Shown: positions 18,801-28,239, counted from the stretch's first letter. The stretch: 64,000 nt of DNA from Corynebacterium simulans (GCF_001586215.1 NZ_CP014634.1:372001-436000), one strand, 5' to 3'. The notes: generated by a model from the sequence alone, not told the origin. Translations and numbers: made by a program.

Positions 18801-19901
18801 TTAGGCCTCCTTGGCGTTTGCGCCGCTTAAATACTCAATCAAAGCATCGGACACGGAAGTAATTTGCGCAATTGGAACCTGCTCGTCTTTCTTATGCGCA
18901 AACCCCGGATCACCCGGGCCAAAATTCACGGCCGGAGTGCCCATCTCGGAAAAACGAGCAACGTCAGTCCAGCCGTATTTCGCACGGAAGTTACCGCCGA
19001 CGGCGTCGACAAGCGCGCGAGCGGCGGGCTGGCCCAGGCCTGGAAGGGCTGCGGAGGATTCGTCATCAACCTCAATGGTGACGTTTTCATGCTCTCCGAT
19101 AACCTCACGCATATGCGCCATGGCCTCGCGCAAGCTCCGGTCTGGCGCGAAGCGGAAGTTCACAAACATCCATGCCTCATCTGGAATGGTGTTGGTTGCT
19201 ACTCCGGATTCCAGATGCACGATGTTGAGACCTTCCTTATAGGTACAACCATCAATGGTGACCTCGCGCGGAGCGTAGTTCGCCACGTTGACCATGATCG
19301 GTGCCAGTTTATGAGCAGCATTAGACCCCAGCCAGGCACGCGCGGAATGAGCGCGGGTTCCGTGCGCCGTGATGCGGAGACGGATGGTACCCTGGCAGCC
19401 GGCCTCGATCATGGCGCCGGAAGGCTCTCCCAAAAGAGCTAGATCGCCGTGCAGCCACTCGGGGTGGTCTTTTTGCAGATGTCCCAGCCCATTAAATTCC
19501 GAGGAGACTTCCTCCCCCTCGTAAGCAATGACTGTTAAGTCATGGGCGAGGTCGGGGGCGTCGTAAAGCGCAGCAAAAGCGTGCAGGTACACGGCCATGC
19601 CAGACTTCATATCGACGGTGCCACAGCCCCACATGACATCGCCTTCCATGTGGTGGGGAACGTTATCCGCCAGCGGGACGGTATCGATGTGGCCAGCCAG
19701 AATCACGCGGGATTCGAGCCCGCGATTGGTGCGGGCGCAGACGGTGTTTGCGTATCGCACCACTTCGATCTTGTCATTATCAAGGCCCCGTAGGGCTGCC
19801 TCTATTGCATCAGCGATCTCCTCCTCATGATGAGAGGGGCTCGGGATGTCTACGAGCGCTTTGGTCAATTCGATTGGGGAGGCAAAGAGATCTAAAGTCA
19901 C
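18801..19901 (-). CDS. dapE: Succinyl-diaminopimelate desuccinylase
   Basis: DapE hydrolyses N-succinyl-LL-diaminopimelate to LL-diaminopimelate in lysine and peptidoglycan precursor synthesis. Motifs of the M20 metallopeptidase family are LAGHIDTVPLADN (metal His and Asp), WGCGTVDMKSGMAVYLHA, and YEGEEVSSEFNGLGHL with the catalytic and metal Glu. The GTG at 19901 (VTLDLFASPIELTKALVDIP) fits the family N-terminus. The frame extends 35 codons upstream into the intergenic region. The protein has 366 residues, the usual size. It heads the minus-strand cluster dapE-LOG-folP2-gpgS and is divergent from a permease gene next to dapD. Confidence 0.94.
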   Translation of the reverse strand: MTLDLFASPIELTKALVDIPSPSHHEEEIADAIEAALRGLDNDKIEVVRYANTVCARTNRGLESRVILAGHIDTVPLADNVPHHMEGDVMWGCGTVDMKSGMAVYLHAFAALYDAPDLAHDLTVIAYEGEEVSSEFNGLGHLQKDHPEWLHGDLALLGEPSGAMIEAGCQGTIRLRITAHGTRAHSARAWLGSNAAHKLAPIMVNVANYAPREVTIDGCTYKEGLNIVHLESGVATNTIPDEAWMFVNFRFAPDRSLREAMAHMREVIGEHENVTIEVDDESSAALPGLGQPAARALVDAVGGNFRAKYGWTDVARFSEMGTPAVNFGPGDPGFAHKKDEQVPIAQITSVSDALIEYLSGANAKEA

Positions 19902-19990
19902 AAAGCGCCATCGTAGCGACCTTGCACGATGGCTGCATTGTGTAATATACCTCTCAATACTTTGTTCTAAATCACAAAAGGTGCATTGAT

Positions 19991-21352
19991 ATGGCAGAAA
20001 CCTCACAGCAGCTCAAGACACGCCACCTCACGATGATGGGGCTCGGGTCTGCGGTTGGCGCAGGCCTCTTTCTAGGCGTTGGCCTGGGAATCCAAATGTC
20101 CGGTACCTCGGTTCTGCTTTCCTATGCAGTCGCCGGCCTCTTGGTCGGCGCCATCATGTGGATGCTCGGCGAGATGGCAGCAGCCCGCCCCTCGCTAGGA
20201 TCCTTTTCCACCTATGCCGGCCAAGCTTTTGGCAATTGGGCACGCTTTACCCTGGGCTGGTTGTTTTGGTTCATGCTAGTGATGGTGATGGGAGCCGAGA
20301 TTACGGGCGCTGCCGCAATCATCGCCTCCTGGTTTAACATCGCAGCGTGGATTCCCGCCCTTATCGCAGTCTCCTTCTTCGCGGTGGTCAACTTTGCAGC
20401 CGTTCGTGGATTCGGCGAGTTCGAATTCTGGTTCGCCATCATCAAGGTGGCCGTCATCCTAGCCTTCCTGGCAGTGGGCGTACTGATGCTGATTGGCGTG
20501 CTGCCAGGCTTCAACGGCGACCTCGCAACCACCAACTTCACGGAGAACTTCCTTCCGAATGGCATGCCGGGCTTTGCTTCCGGATTGCTCGCCGTTGCAT
20601 TCGCCTTCGGCGGTATTGAGATGGTAACCATCGCCGCCGCCGAGTCGGAGGATCCTGCACGCAACGTCGCGACCGCCGTGCGTGCGGTTATCTTCCGCAT
20701 CATGGTCTTCTACATTGGCGCCATCGTGGTCATCACCATGGTTTTGCCATTTAAATACATCCAAGATGCCGATGCAGCCGCCGATTCCCCATTCACCCTG
20801 GTGCTAGAGGCCGCGCAGATCCCATTCGCCGCGGGCTTTATGGAAGTCATCATCGCTTTGGCCCTGCTTTCTGCATTCAACGCGCAGATCTACTCCACCT
20901 CCCGCGTAATTTTCGACATGGCTAAGGACGGCTCGGCACCGGCTATCTTTAAAAAGCAGAACCCATCGGGCTCCCCAGTCTTCGCTGTCATCTTGTCCAT
21001 GCTTTTCGCATTCGGCTCCGTGCTGCTGCAGTTCTGGAATCCGCCAGGACTTCTGTCCTTCCTCTTCAATGCAGTCGGCGGCTGCCTGCTAGTGATCTGG
21101 ACCTTCGTGGTTTTGTCCTACTTGAAGCTGCACCCAATCATGAAGAAGAACGGTGAGCTTTCCGCCGTCGAGGTCATCGCCTACCCGGTTCTGCCATGGG
21201 CCACCCTGCTGGCGATTGCCGCATTGGTTGTTCTCATGCTCTTCGACCCATCCGCACGCAACCAGGTCCTTGCAGTGAGTGCGCTGACCGTCGTGCTCAT
21301 CGTTGCGTCCCGCCTCACAAAACCTCGCCAAGTAAACACGGTGTCGAAGTAG
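19991..21352 (+). CDS. APC-family amino acid permease (copy 1)
   Basis: This 453-residue integral membrane protein has about 12 predicted helices and belongs to the amino acid/polyamine/cation (APC) superfamily, AAT group. The opening [19 protein letters not shown] is the TM1 substrate-binding signature, and [20 protein letters not shown] is the TM6 motif. It should import an amino acid by proton symport, but the specificity cannot be read. AAAAGG lies about 9 nt before the ATG. It precedes dapD and is clearly paralogous to the permease at 22455 just after dapD. Confidence 0.92.
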   Translation: MAETSQQLKTRHLTMMGLGSAVGAGLFLGVGLGIQMSGTSVLLSYAVAGLLVGAIMWMLGEMAAARPSLGSFSTYAGQAFGNWARFTLGWLFWFMLVMVMGAEITGAAAIIASWFNIAAWIPALIAVSFFAVVNFAAVRGFGEFEFWFAIIKVAVILAFLAVGVLMLIGVLPGFNGDLATTNFTENFLPNGMPGFASGLLAVAFAFGGIEMVTIAAAESEDPARNVATAVRAVIFRIMVFYIGAIVVITMVLPFKYIQDADAAADSPFTLVLEAAQIPFAAGFMEVIIALALLSAFNAQIYSTSRVIFDMAKDGSAPAIFKKQNPSGSPVFAVILSMLFAFGSVLLQFWNPPGLLSFLFNAVGGCLLVIWTFVVLSYLKLHPIMKKNGELSAVEVIAYPVLPWATLLAIAALVVLMLFDPSARNQVLAVSALTVVLIVASRLTKPRQVNTVSK

Positions 21353-21434
21353 CTGTGTATGCTCTAGCGGTGAAAGAAATGGCCTAGTTTTCGCTAGGCT
21401 CTACCCCGCATTTGTGAAGGTTTTTCCTAAAGCT

Positions 21435-22412
21435 ATGACTTCTGCATCCGCACGCGGCCTTGCCACCCTTACCCACGATGGGACCGTTCTCGACGTGTGG
21501 TTCCCCGCCGTTCATATCGGCGATGACGCCCCGGTAACCGAGTCCGGCACCACTCGCTTGGAAGAGACCCCTCAGCAGTTCGCCGCCTTGGCGGGCCCGG
21601 ATGAGGAGCGCGGCGTCGCCCGCGTGGCGGTTGAGACCGCCATTAAGGACTTGGATGATGCGCCGCTGGACGCATATGACGCATACCTGCGCCTACACCT
21701 GCTCTCGCACCGTGCCGTCAAGCCGCACGGTCTGAACATGGACGGCATCTTCGGACTTCTGGCCAACGTTGTGTGGACCAACTACGGCCCATGCGCTGTG
21801 GCTGACTTCCAGATGATCCGCGGCCGCCTGTCCTCCCGCGGCCCGGTCACCGTCTACTCCGTAGACAAGTTCCCGCGCATGGTGGACTACGTTGTGCCAA
21901 CCGGCGTGCGCATCGGCGATGCTGACCGCGTCCGCTTGGGCGCTCACCTGGCTGAGGGCACCACCGTCATGCACGAAGGCTTCGTCAACTTCAATGCTGG
22001 CACCCTGGGCGCCTCCATGGTCGAAGGCCGCATCTCTGCAGGAGTTGTTGTCGGTGACGGCTCCGATATCGGCGGCGGCGCCTCCATCATGGGCACGCTT
22101 TCCGGTGGCGGCAAGGAAGTCATCTCCATCGGTGAGCGCTGCCTGCTCGGCGCTAACTCCGGTATCGGCATCTCGCTTGGCAACGACGCAGTTGTCGAAG
22201 CCGGCCTCTACGTCACCGCCGGCACGAAGGTAAGCGTCTTCGGAAAGGTTGCCGAGGCACTGGGCGTGGAGGAAGGCTCCACCGTCAAGGGCTCCCAGCT
22301 CTCCGGCGCATCGGGCTTCCTGCTGCGCCGCAACTCCGTTTCCGGCGCCGTTGAGGCCACTGAATGGAAGTCTGATGCAATCGCTCTCAACGAGGATCTG
22401 CACAAGAACTAA
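21435..22412 (+). CDS. dapD: Tetrahydrodipicolinate N-succinyltransferase
   Basis: DapD transfers succinyl from succinyl-CoA to tetrahydrodipicolinate, starting the succinylase branch of lysine/meso-DAP synthesis. The actinobacterial form has an N-terminal alpha/beta domain ([16 protein letters not shown]) and a left-handed beta-helix with hexapeptide repeats. [20 protein letters not shown] and [11 protein letters not shown] are typical. The ATG at 21435 ([12 protein letters not shown]) matches C. glutamicum DapD. A GTG seven codons earlier (21414) lacks a ribosome binding site. The protein has 325 residues. It lies on the strand opposite to dapE, with permease genes on both sides. Confidence 0.95.
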   Translation: MTSASARGLATLTHDGTVLDVWFPAVHIGDDAPVTESGTTRLEETPQQFAALAGPDEERGVARVAVETAIKDLDDAPLDAYDAYLRLHLLSHRAVKPHGLNMDGIFGLLANVVWTNYGPCAVADFQMIRGRLSSRGPVTVYSVDKFPRMVDYVVPTGVRIGDADRVRLGAHLAEGTTVMHEGFVNFNAGTLGASMVEGRISAGVVVGDGSDIGGGASIMGTLSGGGKEVISIGERCLLGANSGIGISLGNDAVVEAGLYVTAGTKVSVFGKVAEALGVEEGSTVKGSQLSGASGFLLRRNSVSGAVEATEWKSDAIALNEDLHKN

Positions 22413-22454
22413 GCCCGCCGACTCGTGGATTTAGTCATGGCTTAAACTATTCGG

Positions 22455-23864
22455 GTGACCGATAGCAATAAATCCACGCAAAATCTTGGCAAAGGCCTCA
22501 AGGTCCGCCATCTGACCATGATGGGCCTGGGCTCCACCATCGGCGCCGGTCTCTTCCTCGGAACCGGCGTCGGCATCTCGGCTGCAGGCCCTGCCGTCCT
22601 CCTCGCCTATTGCATCGCAGGCTTATTAGCCATCTTGGTAATGCAAATGCTCGGCGAGATGGGTACCGTCATCCCCGCCTCCGGCTCCTTTTCCGAATAT
22701 GCCGAACACGGCATCGGCCGCTGGGCAGGCTTTACACAAGGCTGGATTTATTGGCTAGCCACCGTGGCCGTGCTGGGCGCTGAGATCACCGGCGCCGCCG
22801 GCTTCATCGGTTCTTGGTTCGGTGTTTCCCCATGGATTCCCGCGGCTATTTGCGTGGCGTTCTTTGGAATCGTGAACCTGCTGCGCGTTCGACTCTTCGG
22901 CGAGTTTGAGTACTGGTTCGCCGCCATCAAGATCCTCGTCATCGTGGCCTTTTTGATTGTCGGCTTCCTGCTTATTTTTGGTCTTCTGCCTGGGCATGAA
23001 GCAATTGGCACCAAGGTCTTTTTGGATGACGGCTTCATGCCGAATGGCTTGGGCGGCGTCGCCGCTGGCCTGCTCGCCGTGGCATTCGCTTTCGGCGGCA
23101 TTGAGGTCGTCGCCATCGCGGCGGCTGAGTCTGAAGATCCGGAAAAGTCCTTGGTCAACGCCGTTCGCACGACCATCCTGCGCATCTCGGTGTTCTACTT
23201 GGGCTCCGTTTTGGTAATTACCTTTCTGCTTCCCTACTCCTCGCTGGGTAACGCTGATACCGCGGCGCAATCGCCATTCACTCAGGTTCTCGACCATGCA
23301 GGAATTAAGGGCGCTGCGGGATTCATGGAAGTCATCATCGTGTTGGCACTGTTTTCCGCATTCAATGCTCAGATCTACGCTTCCTCCCGCATGATGCACT
23401 CGCTGGCCTCTCGCCACGAAGCACCGAAGATCTTCACGAAGACCAATGCACAGGGTGTTCCGACGCACGCGATTGCGCTTTCGGTCATTCTCTCGGTCAT
23501 CATGGTCGTGCTCAACTATGCCGACACCGGCTGGTTGTTGTCCTTCATGCTCAATGCGGCGGGCGCCTCCCTGCTCATCGTGTGGGTCTTCATCGCGGTC
23601 AGCCAGCTGCGCCTGCGCCGCCAGCTTGAGGCCATTCACCCGCTGCCCATCCGCATGTGGGCTTTCCCGTACCTGACGTGGTTTGCATTGGCCGTCTTCG
23701 CAGCGATTGCGGTACTCATGCTGACTGACGCCTCCGCTCGCGTCCAGCTACTGTCCGCCGGTGCGATGTTCGTCGTCCTTGCGTTTGCGGGCGTACTCAA
23801 CGCCAAGGCGCGCGGCATTTCGCCTACTTCGACGCTGCCGCTGCCGGACGTCGCCAAGCCCTAG
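22455..23864 (+). CDS. APC-family amino acid permease (copy 2)
   Basis: This 469-residue APC permease is strongly similar to the one at 19991 along its length. Shared segments include [10 protein letters not shown] (TM1) and AFAFGGIE followed by AAAESED (TM6). The C-terminus is longer and hydrophilic. The GTG at 22455 lies 43 bp after the dapD stop, so cotranscription with dapD is likely. Substrate is unknown. Placement beside dapD fits lysine or related amino acid transport, but that is inference. Confidence 0.92.
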   Translation: MTDSNKSTQNLGKGLKVRHLTMMGLGSTIGAGLFLGTGVGISAAGPAVLLAYCIAGLLAILVMQMLGEMGTVIPASGSFSEYAEHGIGRWAGFTQGWIYWLATVAVLGAEITGAAGFIGSWFGVSPWIPAAICVAFFGIVNLLRVRLFGEFEYWFAAIKILVIVAFLIVGFLLIFGLLPGHEAIGTKVFLDDGFMPNGLGGVAAGLLAVAFAFGGIEVVAIAAAESEDPEKSLVNAVRTTILRISVFYLGSVLVITFLLPYSSLGNADTAAQSPFTQVLDHAGIKGAAGFMEVIIVLALFSAFNAQIYASSRMMHSLASRHEAPKIFTKTNAQGVPTHAIALSVILSVIMVVLNYADTGWLLSFMLNAAGASLLIVWVFIAVSQLRLRRQLEAIHPLPIRMWAFPYLTWFALAVFAAIAVLMLTDASARVQLLSAGAMFVVLAFAGVLNAKARGISPTSTLPLPDVAKP

Positions 23865-23880
23865 CGATTCGCCTCGAATA

Positions 23881-23923
23881 ATCCCCGGGCCAGCTGTTTC
23901 CTTCCAAACGCTGACCCGGGGAT
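23881..23923 (+). terminator. Terminator after permease copy 2
   Basis: Inverted repeat ATCCCCGGGCCAGC / GCTGACCCGGGGAT, one mismatch in 14 bp, 15-nt loop, followed by a TTTG run, 17 bp after the permease stop. Confidence 0.8.
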
Positions 23924-23945
23924 TTGACGTTTTGCGGCACCACTC

Positions 23946-23986
23946 TTGACATGATGACAATGATCCTTTACATTTAGGGATGTAAG
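23946..23986 (+). promoter_or_regulatory. Candidate promoter with overlapping operator for the HTH gene
   Basis: TTGACA at 23946-23951 and TACATT at 23969-23974 are spaced by 17 bp and resemble -35 and -10 boxes. An inverted repeat TTTACAT-TTAGGG-ATGTAA (23967-23985) overlaps the -10 box, and a second TTTACAT occurs at about 24009 just before the start codon. This arrangement suggests autorepression by the encoded HTH protein. Confidence 0.5.
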
Positions 23987-24016
23987 CACGACATAGAAAC
24001 TTGAAAGCTTTACATC

Positions 24017-24241
24017 ATGCCCGAACACTCCAATATGGTTCGCAAGTGGCGTCGATGGCTGGAAATGACCCAGGCAGACCTCGCCGCTGAGGTAGGCGTT
24101 TCCCGGCAGACCATCGCGAACATCGAAAAAGGTAACTACTCGCCTTCCGTGTACTTGGCACTAGACATCTGCAAGGTGCTCGGCAAGTCCGTGGAAGAAG
24201 TCTTCAACAACAACCCAGAAAGCGTGAACGATAATGGCTAA
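24017..24241 (+). CDS. Small Cro/CI (XRE) family HTH regulator
   Basis: This 74-residue protein is almost entirely a helix-turn-helix. MTQADLAAEVGVSRQTIAN is the DNA-binding unit and IEKGNYSPSVYLALDICKVL completes the five-helix fold, as in small YozG-type regulators. It should bind DNA as a dimer. It overlaps the following membrane-protein gene by 8 bp, a pairing common for small XRE regulators that control a neighbouring membrane protein. The TTTACAT repeats upstream are candidate operators. Confidence 0.9.
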   Translation: MPEHSNMVRKWRRWLEMTQADLAAEVGVSRQTIANIEKGNYSPSVYLALDICKVLGKSVEEVFNNNPESVNDNG

Positions 24242-24722
24242 TAACAACGATGGCTTCTTTGCCAACCTGACCTTCAAAGAGATTGCAAGCTACTCGCTCG
24301 ATGAGTTCGAAGAGGAAACCTACTTCAAGACCTATGCCATTGGCTACACCACTGCCTTGTTTACCGTCTACTGCGTGTCCGCGCTATTAGCGTGGGTCCT
24401 GCCGGGCCGACTTTCCTTGTGGAGCCTCTCGCCCATCGTCGCGCTCGCGATTGCAGAATTTGTCTCGGCGCATTGGATGAAAAAGCGTGTTCCGCGTCCG
24501 AACAAGATGCGTTCTTGGACAGGCATAATCTTGATGCTGGTCCCCACCATTGCGCTTTTCGCTGGACTCGCTATGAAACTCAGCATCGACAGCGATTTCG
24601 ACAACGGTCTCGTAATCGGCGCATTCACAGGTATAGCTGCGGTACTCATCCTCGGTCCCATTTTCCTAAAGTGGCAAAATGGCCGCGACCAGCAGCGCTT
24701 GGACAGCCAGCTAGAGGGCTAA
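24234..24722 (+). CDS. Four-helix membrane protein of unknown function, paired with HTH regulator
   Basis: This 162-residue protein has a soluble acidic N-terminus (LDEFEEETYFKTYAI) and about four hydrophobic helices (for example TTALFTVYCVSALLAWVL and SWTGIILMLVPTIALFAGL). Its ATG lies inside the end of the HTH gene, implying translational coupling. The family is not recognised. Its association with a small XRE regulator suggests regulated membrane function, but nothing shows which. Confidence 0.82.
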   Translation: MANNNDGFFANLTFKEIASYSLDEFEEETYFKTYAIGYTTALFTVYCVSALLAWVLPGRLSLWSLSPIVALAIAEFVSAHWMKKRVPRPNKMRSWTGIILMLVPTIALFAGLAMKLSIDSDFDNGLVIGAFTGIAAVLILGPIFLKWQNGRDQQRLDSQLEG

Positions 24723-24775
24723 TCAAGAGGTTCCTCACCATCTGGCTTCCTAGTCCCCTCGTGTGACACTCCTCT

Positions 24776-24820
24776 TTTGGTCCTTTTGCTCGGCGCCCTT
24801 TGCCGGGGGAAAGGACCAAA
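24776..24820. terminator. Bidirectional terminator between membrane protein and gtrA-like genes
   Basis: 19-nt arms TTTGGTCCTTTTGCTCGGC and GCCGGGGGAAAGGACCAAA pair with a few mismatches around a 7-nt loop. It lies between convergent genes. Confidence 0.75.
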
Positions 24821-24869
24821 CAGCTCGTTTTCAGCGGCCGTCGAGAGAGCCCAACCTGGGCCAGCCAGC

Positions 24870-25436
24870 TTAAGCCGGCTCGGTGTGCTCGACCAAGACT
24901 GGGGCCTTCGGGCTAGAGCGGAAGGTCCACAGCTTATTAATGATGAAGTTAATCGGCATCGCAAGCAGGATGGATCCCGCAGTAGCCCAGTAAAACTTGG
25001 TGCGTAATCCAGTGGAATTATCGAAAATATCCGTGGGTAGACCAACCGGCGAATTCGGGTTCATAAACAAGGTCAAAAGCAAAAGGCTGACGACATACGC
25101 CCCCAGTCCCGCAACAAGAAACGCAACGTAGCCCCGAAGCCAGGAGACCTTTTCCACCGATTTGAAAGTCCACATGCGATTGAGCTGGTAGTTCCAGGTA
25201 TTCGCTACGAGGAAAGCGATGGTCTGAAACACGTGGTACCAACGAACATGGAACGCGGAACCGAAAAGATTCACAAAGGGGTCATCGGGCGTAATGCCAC
25301 TGGTGGCTAGTGCAATTTTGACTGCGATGTATGACACCGCCAGGTTGACCACCGTGCCCGATCCGCCGACCATGCCAAACTTGATAAATTGGCCCATATT
25401 GGACGCAAAACGCCCAGCGGCAACTGATGAGCTCAC
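24870..25436 (-). CDS. GtrA family membrane protein
   Basis: This 188-residue protein has four predicted transmembrane helices and the GtrA signature: FIKFGMVGGSGTVVNLAVSY in helix 1, and NTWNYQLNRMWTFKS between helices 2 and 3. Helix 4 ends with the related INFIINKLWTFRS. GtrA proteins are thought to take part in flipping polyprenyl-linked sugars for cell-surface polysaccharide synthesis (family knowledge). No glycosyltransferase gene is adjacent. It starts 28 bp from the stop of the pseudouridine synthase gene upstream, so the two may be cotranscribed. Confidence 0.9.
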   Translation of the reverse strand: MSSSVAAGRFASNMGQFIKFGMVGGSGTVVNLAVSYIAVKIALATSGITPDDPFVNLFGSAFHVRWYHVFQTIAFLVANTWNYQLNRMWTFKSVEKVSWLRGYVAFLVAGLGAYVVSLLLLTLFMNPNSPVGLPTDIFDNSTGLRTKFYWATAGSILLAMPINFIINKLWTFRSSPKAPVLVEHTEPA

Positions 25437-25463
25437 GCGTTCCTCTTTCCGGTTAATCGATAA

Positions 25464-26291
25464 CTAAATCAGGTTACCGCCCAATTGCCGCAAAGTGGAA
25501 AATTCGCGGCGTGTGCCGGATAACGGATCTGCAAACTCTAGGCGGTGCGCCACGAGTTGGAGAGGCGAGGAAAAGTCGTAGAGGTCGAGTCCGCGGTCTA
25601 CCGGGTAGGTGTCGTCGCCTTGGATGGGAGCGCCTAAGTAGTTACAGACCACCCGCAGCTGGTGGGTATGCCCCGTGTGCGGAATGAGCGAGGCCGTATA
25701 GCCGTGTGCCTCCACTTGGGTCAACGTGGGCGTACCGCCGAGCGAGACTTGGCGGCTACCTTTGACCTTGTGCATGGAAAGCTCAACCGTTCCGGAGTAT
25801 TCCAGGCAGGCAGAAAGGCGCGCATGGTAGGTCTTGGTTACTTTGCGCTCAGCAAAAAGCCTCTGATACCTCCCGCGTGTGCGAGGGTTGCGTGAGCACA
25901 CCACTACCCCGGCAGTCAGGCGGTCGAGGCGGTGCAGCGGCACAATGTCATCTTCACCGAAATCCACGCGCAGGCGTGTCTGTAGGGTCTCGCGCACCAA
26001 TCGCCCATTGCTGGTCGTGGGTAAAAAGTGTGGCTTGTCCACGACGATGAGGTCGCGGTCTTCATAAAGCACCGTGTAATCGAAGGGAATCGGCTTCTCT
26101 TCGGGCACATCAGGGTGATACCAGGCAGGGACCGGACGTGAAAGCGCCATTCCCGCAGGCAGAAGCTGCCCCGGTGAAAACGGCGAATCGCCCGCCGCGG
26201 CCGCGAAGTACTCGGTGTCCGCGGGCACGACTGCCTGCAGGACTACTTTGCGCGGAGAAATCCCCTCGCGGGCTGGCGGGCGATAGGTCAC
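25464..26291 (-). CDS. RluA-family pseudouridine synthase
   Basis: The catalytic motif HRLDRLTAGVVV at about residue 121 contains the conserved Asp. VLYEDRDLIVVDKPHFLPTT precedes it, and GHTHQLRVVCNYLGAPIQGD is the C-terminal signature. The protein converts uridine to pseudouridine in rRNA or tRNA. The exact target site is not predictable. 275 residues with no S4 domain is the common short actinobacterial form. It lies 3 bp from the dapC stop and is probably cotranscribed with it. Confidence 0.92.
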   Translation of the reverse strand: MTYRPPAREGISPRKVVLQAVVPADTEYFAAAAGDSPFSPGQLLPAGMALSRPVPAWYHPDVPEEKPIPFDYTVLYEDRDLIVVDKPHFLPTTSNGRLVRETLQTRLRVDFGEDDIVPLHRLDRLTAGVVVCSRNPRTRGRYQRLFAERKVTKTYHARLSACLEYSGTVELSMHKVKGSRQVSLGGTPTLTQVEAHGYTASLIPHTGHTHQLRVVCNYLGAPIQGDDTYPVDRGLDLYDFSSPLQLVAHRLEFADPLSGTRREFSTLRQLGGNLI

Positions 26292-26294
26292 GGG

Positions 26295-27398
26295 CTAGTT
26301 GTCAGCAGCAAGGCGGGCCACAGCGGCATCGATACGCTCATCAGTGCCGTTCAAGCCGATGCGCACGAACTTATCACCCGATGGGCCATAAAAGTCACCC
26401 GGGGCAACCAAGATTCCGCGCTCGGCCAGCCAATCTACGGTAATGCGGCACTGCTCATCGCGGGTCGCCCACAGGTACATGCTGGCCTCAGAGTGCTCGA
26501 TGCGAAAGCCGGCGCCAGTTAGTGCGCGCAGGAGCTTAGCGCGGCGGGCGGCATAGTGGCGCACCTGCAGCGTCGCAGAATCGTCGTCGTTTAGCGCTTC
26601 AACCATCGCAGCCTGAATCGGCCCTGGAACGATAAGGCCTGCGTGCTTGCGCAGCTCGAGAAGCTCCGCGATAAGCGCCTCATCACCCGCGAAAAAGCCC
26701 GTGCGATAAGAGGCCAGGTTATGGGACTTCGACAACGAGTGCATCGCGATAAGACCCGTGTTATCGCCGTCAGTCACGCGCGGATCCAAGATGGAAACCG
26801 GCTTCTTCTCGTCGTCCCATGCCAACGCCAAGTAGCACTCGTCAGAGGCCACAATGACGTTGTTCTCACGCGCCCATGCCACCACGGCACGCATCTCTTC
26901 CACGGTCTTTACTCGGCCGGTCGGGTTCGACGGCGAGTTGATAAAGGCCAGCTCTGCATCGCCAAAGTCGCGAGGATCGTCCGCGCGCTCTGGGTATGCG
27001 CCAGCAATCAGCGCGCCCACCTCGTAAGTCGGATAAGCCACGGAAGGGATGATGACGCGCTGGCCGCGCATGCCCAGCAGCGTCGGCAGCCAAGCGATAG
27101 ACTCCTTCAAGCCGATTACCGGCAGTACGCCGAAGGAGGAAGGTTGAGCGCCCGTGCGGCGCGCAACATTACCGCGGATGGCTTCCTGCAGCTGCGCAGT
27201 GCCCGCCGTGGTGGGATAGCCGGGAGCCTCCGCGTGCGAAGCCATCGCCAGCTGCACGCCCGGAGCTACTGGATCGACCGGGTTGCCCACGGAAAGATCC
27301 ACGATGCCATCTGGGTGCGACTGAGCCTTCTTCTTCGCCTCAGCAAGCGAGTTCCACGGAAAGTCCGGCAGGCTATTTCCAAGCGGTTGACGAGCCAT
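26295..27398 (-). CDS. dapC: Succinyldiaminopimelate aminotransferase
   Basis: DapC is a fold-type I PLP aminotransferase converting N-succinyl-2-amino-6-oxopimelate to N-succinyl-LL-DAP. Motifs are FINSPSNPTGRVKTVEEM and ASDECYLALAWDD (PLP-binding Asp and Tyr), and MHSLSKSHNLASYRTGFFAGD with the Schiff-base Lys. The N-terminus LPDFPWNSLAEAKKKAQSHP is typical of the actinobacterial DapC group. 367 residues is the usual length. Together with dapD and dapE this window encodes three steps of the succinylase route. The gene order with fdxA and mshB matches M. tuberculosis. Confidence 0.93.
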   Translation of the reverse strand: MARQPLGNSLPDFPWNSLAEAKKKAQSHPDGIVDLSVGNPVDPVAPGVQLAMASHAEAPGYPTTAGTAQLQEAIRGNVARRTGAQPSSFGVLPVIGLKESIAWLPTLLGMRGQRVIIPSVAYPTYEVGALIAGAYPERADDPRDFGDAELAFINSPSNPTGRVKTVEEMRAVVAWARENNVIVASDECYLALAWDDEKKPVSILDPRVTDGDNTGLIAMHSLSKSHNLASYRTGFFAGDEALIAELLELRKHAGLIVPGPIQAAMVEALNDDDSATLQVRHYAARRAKLLRALTGAGFRIEHSEASMYLWATRDEQCRITVDWLAERGILVAPGDFYGPSGDKFVRIGLNGTDERIDAAVARLAADN

Positions 27399-27447
27399 TC
27401 TTAGGTCAAGCTCCTTATTTACAAGGTAGGCAGCGGGAAAAGTTAAA

Positions 27448-27476
27448 GCCCGGACCCAAATGCGTGAGGTCCGGGC
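27448..27476 (-). terminator. Terminator between fdxA and dapC
   Basis: Perfect 9-bp stem GCCCGGACC / GGTCCGGGC with an 11-nt loop. On the minus strand it is followed by TTTAACTTTT, 9 bp after the fdxA stop. Confidence 0.75.
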
Positions 27477-27484
27477 AGCAGAAA

Positions 27485-27808
27485 TTAATCCTGGTTCTGC
27501 GGAGGCAGGGCCGCAATCATTGGAGCGTCGAAGTCCTGTGGACCAAGCGCTGCAGCACCACCCGGGGAGCCAAGATCATCAAAGAACGCAGCGTTAGCGT
27601 CGTTGTAATCAATCCACTCATCCGGAACGTCATCCTCGTAGAAGATTGCCTCAACTGGGCAAGCAGGCTCACAAGCGCCGCAGTCTACGCACTCGTCAGG
27701 ATGGATGTACAGGGAGCGCTTGCCTTCGTAGATGCAATCGACGGGGCACTCTTCAACGCAAGCGCGGTCCATCACATCGACGCATGGCTGCGCGATAGTG
27801 TAAGTCAT
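27485..27808 (-). CDS. fdxA: 7Fe ferredoxin (FdxA/FdxC type)
   Basis: This 107-residue ferredoxin has a 3Fe-4S site (Cys in [19 protein letters not shown]) and a 4Fe-4S site ([16 protein letters not shown]). The C-terminal third (acidic, [12 protein letters not shown]) is the usual actinobacterial extension. It acts as a cytoplasmic low-potential electron carrier, for example to cytochromes P450 or oxidoreductases. The ATG at 27808 is the first in-frame and conserved start. It stands between dapC and the small membrane protein gene, as in mycobacteria (Rv1177). Confidence 0.95.
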   Translation of the reverse strand: MTYTIAQPCVDVMDRACVEECPVDCIYEGKRSLYIHPDECVDCGACEPACPVEAIFYEDDVPDEWIDYNDANAAFFDDLGSPGGAAALGPQDFDAPMIAALPPQNQD

Positions 27809-27858
27809 GAGGTGCTAAAACTCCTGTTTTCACGGGTTTTGGGATGTCTAACAGTATG

Positions 27859-28239
27859 TCACTTTTGGACAAAAAATGGGAAAATTCCGCCCCCGATTCC
27901 GGCGATTAACAGCAGGAGCGAAAGAATATTATTGGCCAGCCACATATCGCCGGTCACGACCACACCCAGCACGAATGCGAAGTATCCCAGCAGCCAAGCC
28001 GCCAAAGGAACAAGCCCGATGTAGGCATTATCACTCCAGAGCCTTGCTGTGCGCGTGAGCACTGTATTAAACCACCAGGCTAGAACGATCGTGATGGGAA
28101 AAGCCACGCTCGTCCCACCCGGCAGCGGCAACCTGGCGGTGAGGTAGACAACTTCTAGAACCAGGGAGGTCAGCGCGCCTAGGCACAGCCAGGCCAGGCC
28201 GGTTATCTGCTCGCCGCGTGAGTATTCATTCAAAATCAC
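27859..28239 (-). CDS. Small four-helix membrane protein next to mshB (Rv1171-like)
   Basis: This 126-residue protein has four predicted transmembrane helices and no recognised catalytic motif. It overlaps the end of mshB by 4 bp (ATGA), so the two are translationally coupled. A small membrane protein gene follows mshB in M. tuberculosis too (Rv1171, from memory). Function is unknown, and its constant place after mshB hints at a link to mycothiol or the lipoprotein upstream. Confidence 0.82.
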   Translation of the reverse strand: MILNEYSRGEQITGLAWLCLGALTSLVLEVVYLTARLPLPGGTSVAFPITIVLAWWFNTVLTRTARLWSDNAYIGLVPLAAWLLGYFAFVLGVVVTGDMWLANNILSLLLLIAGIGGGIFPFFVQK

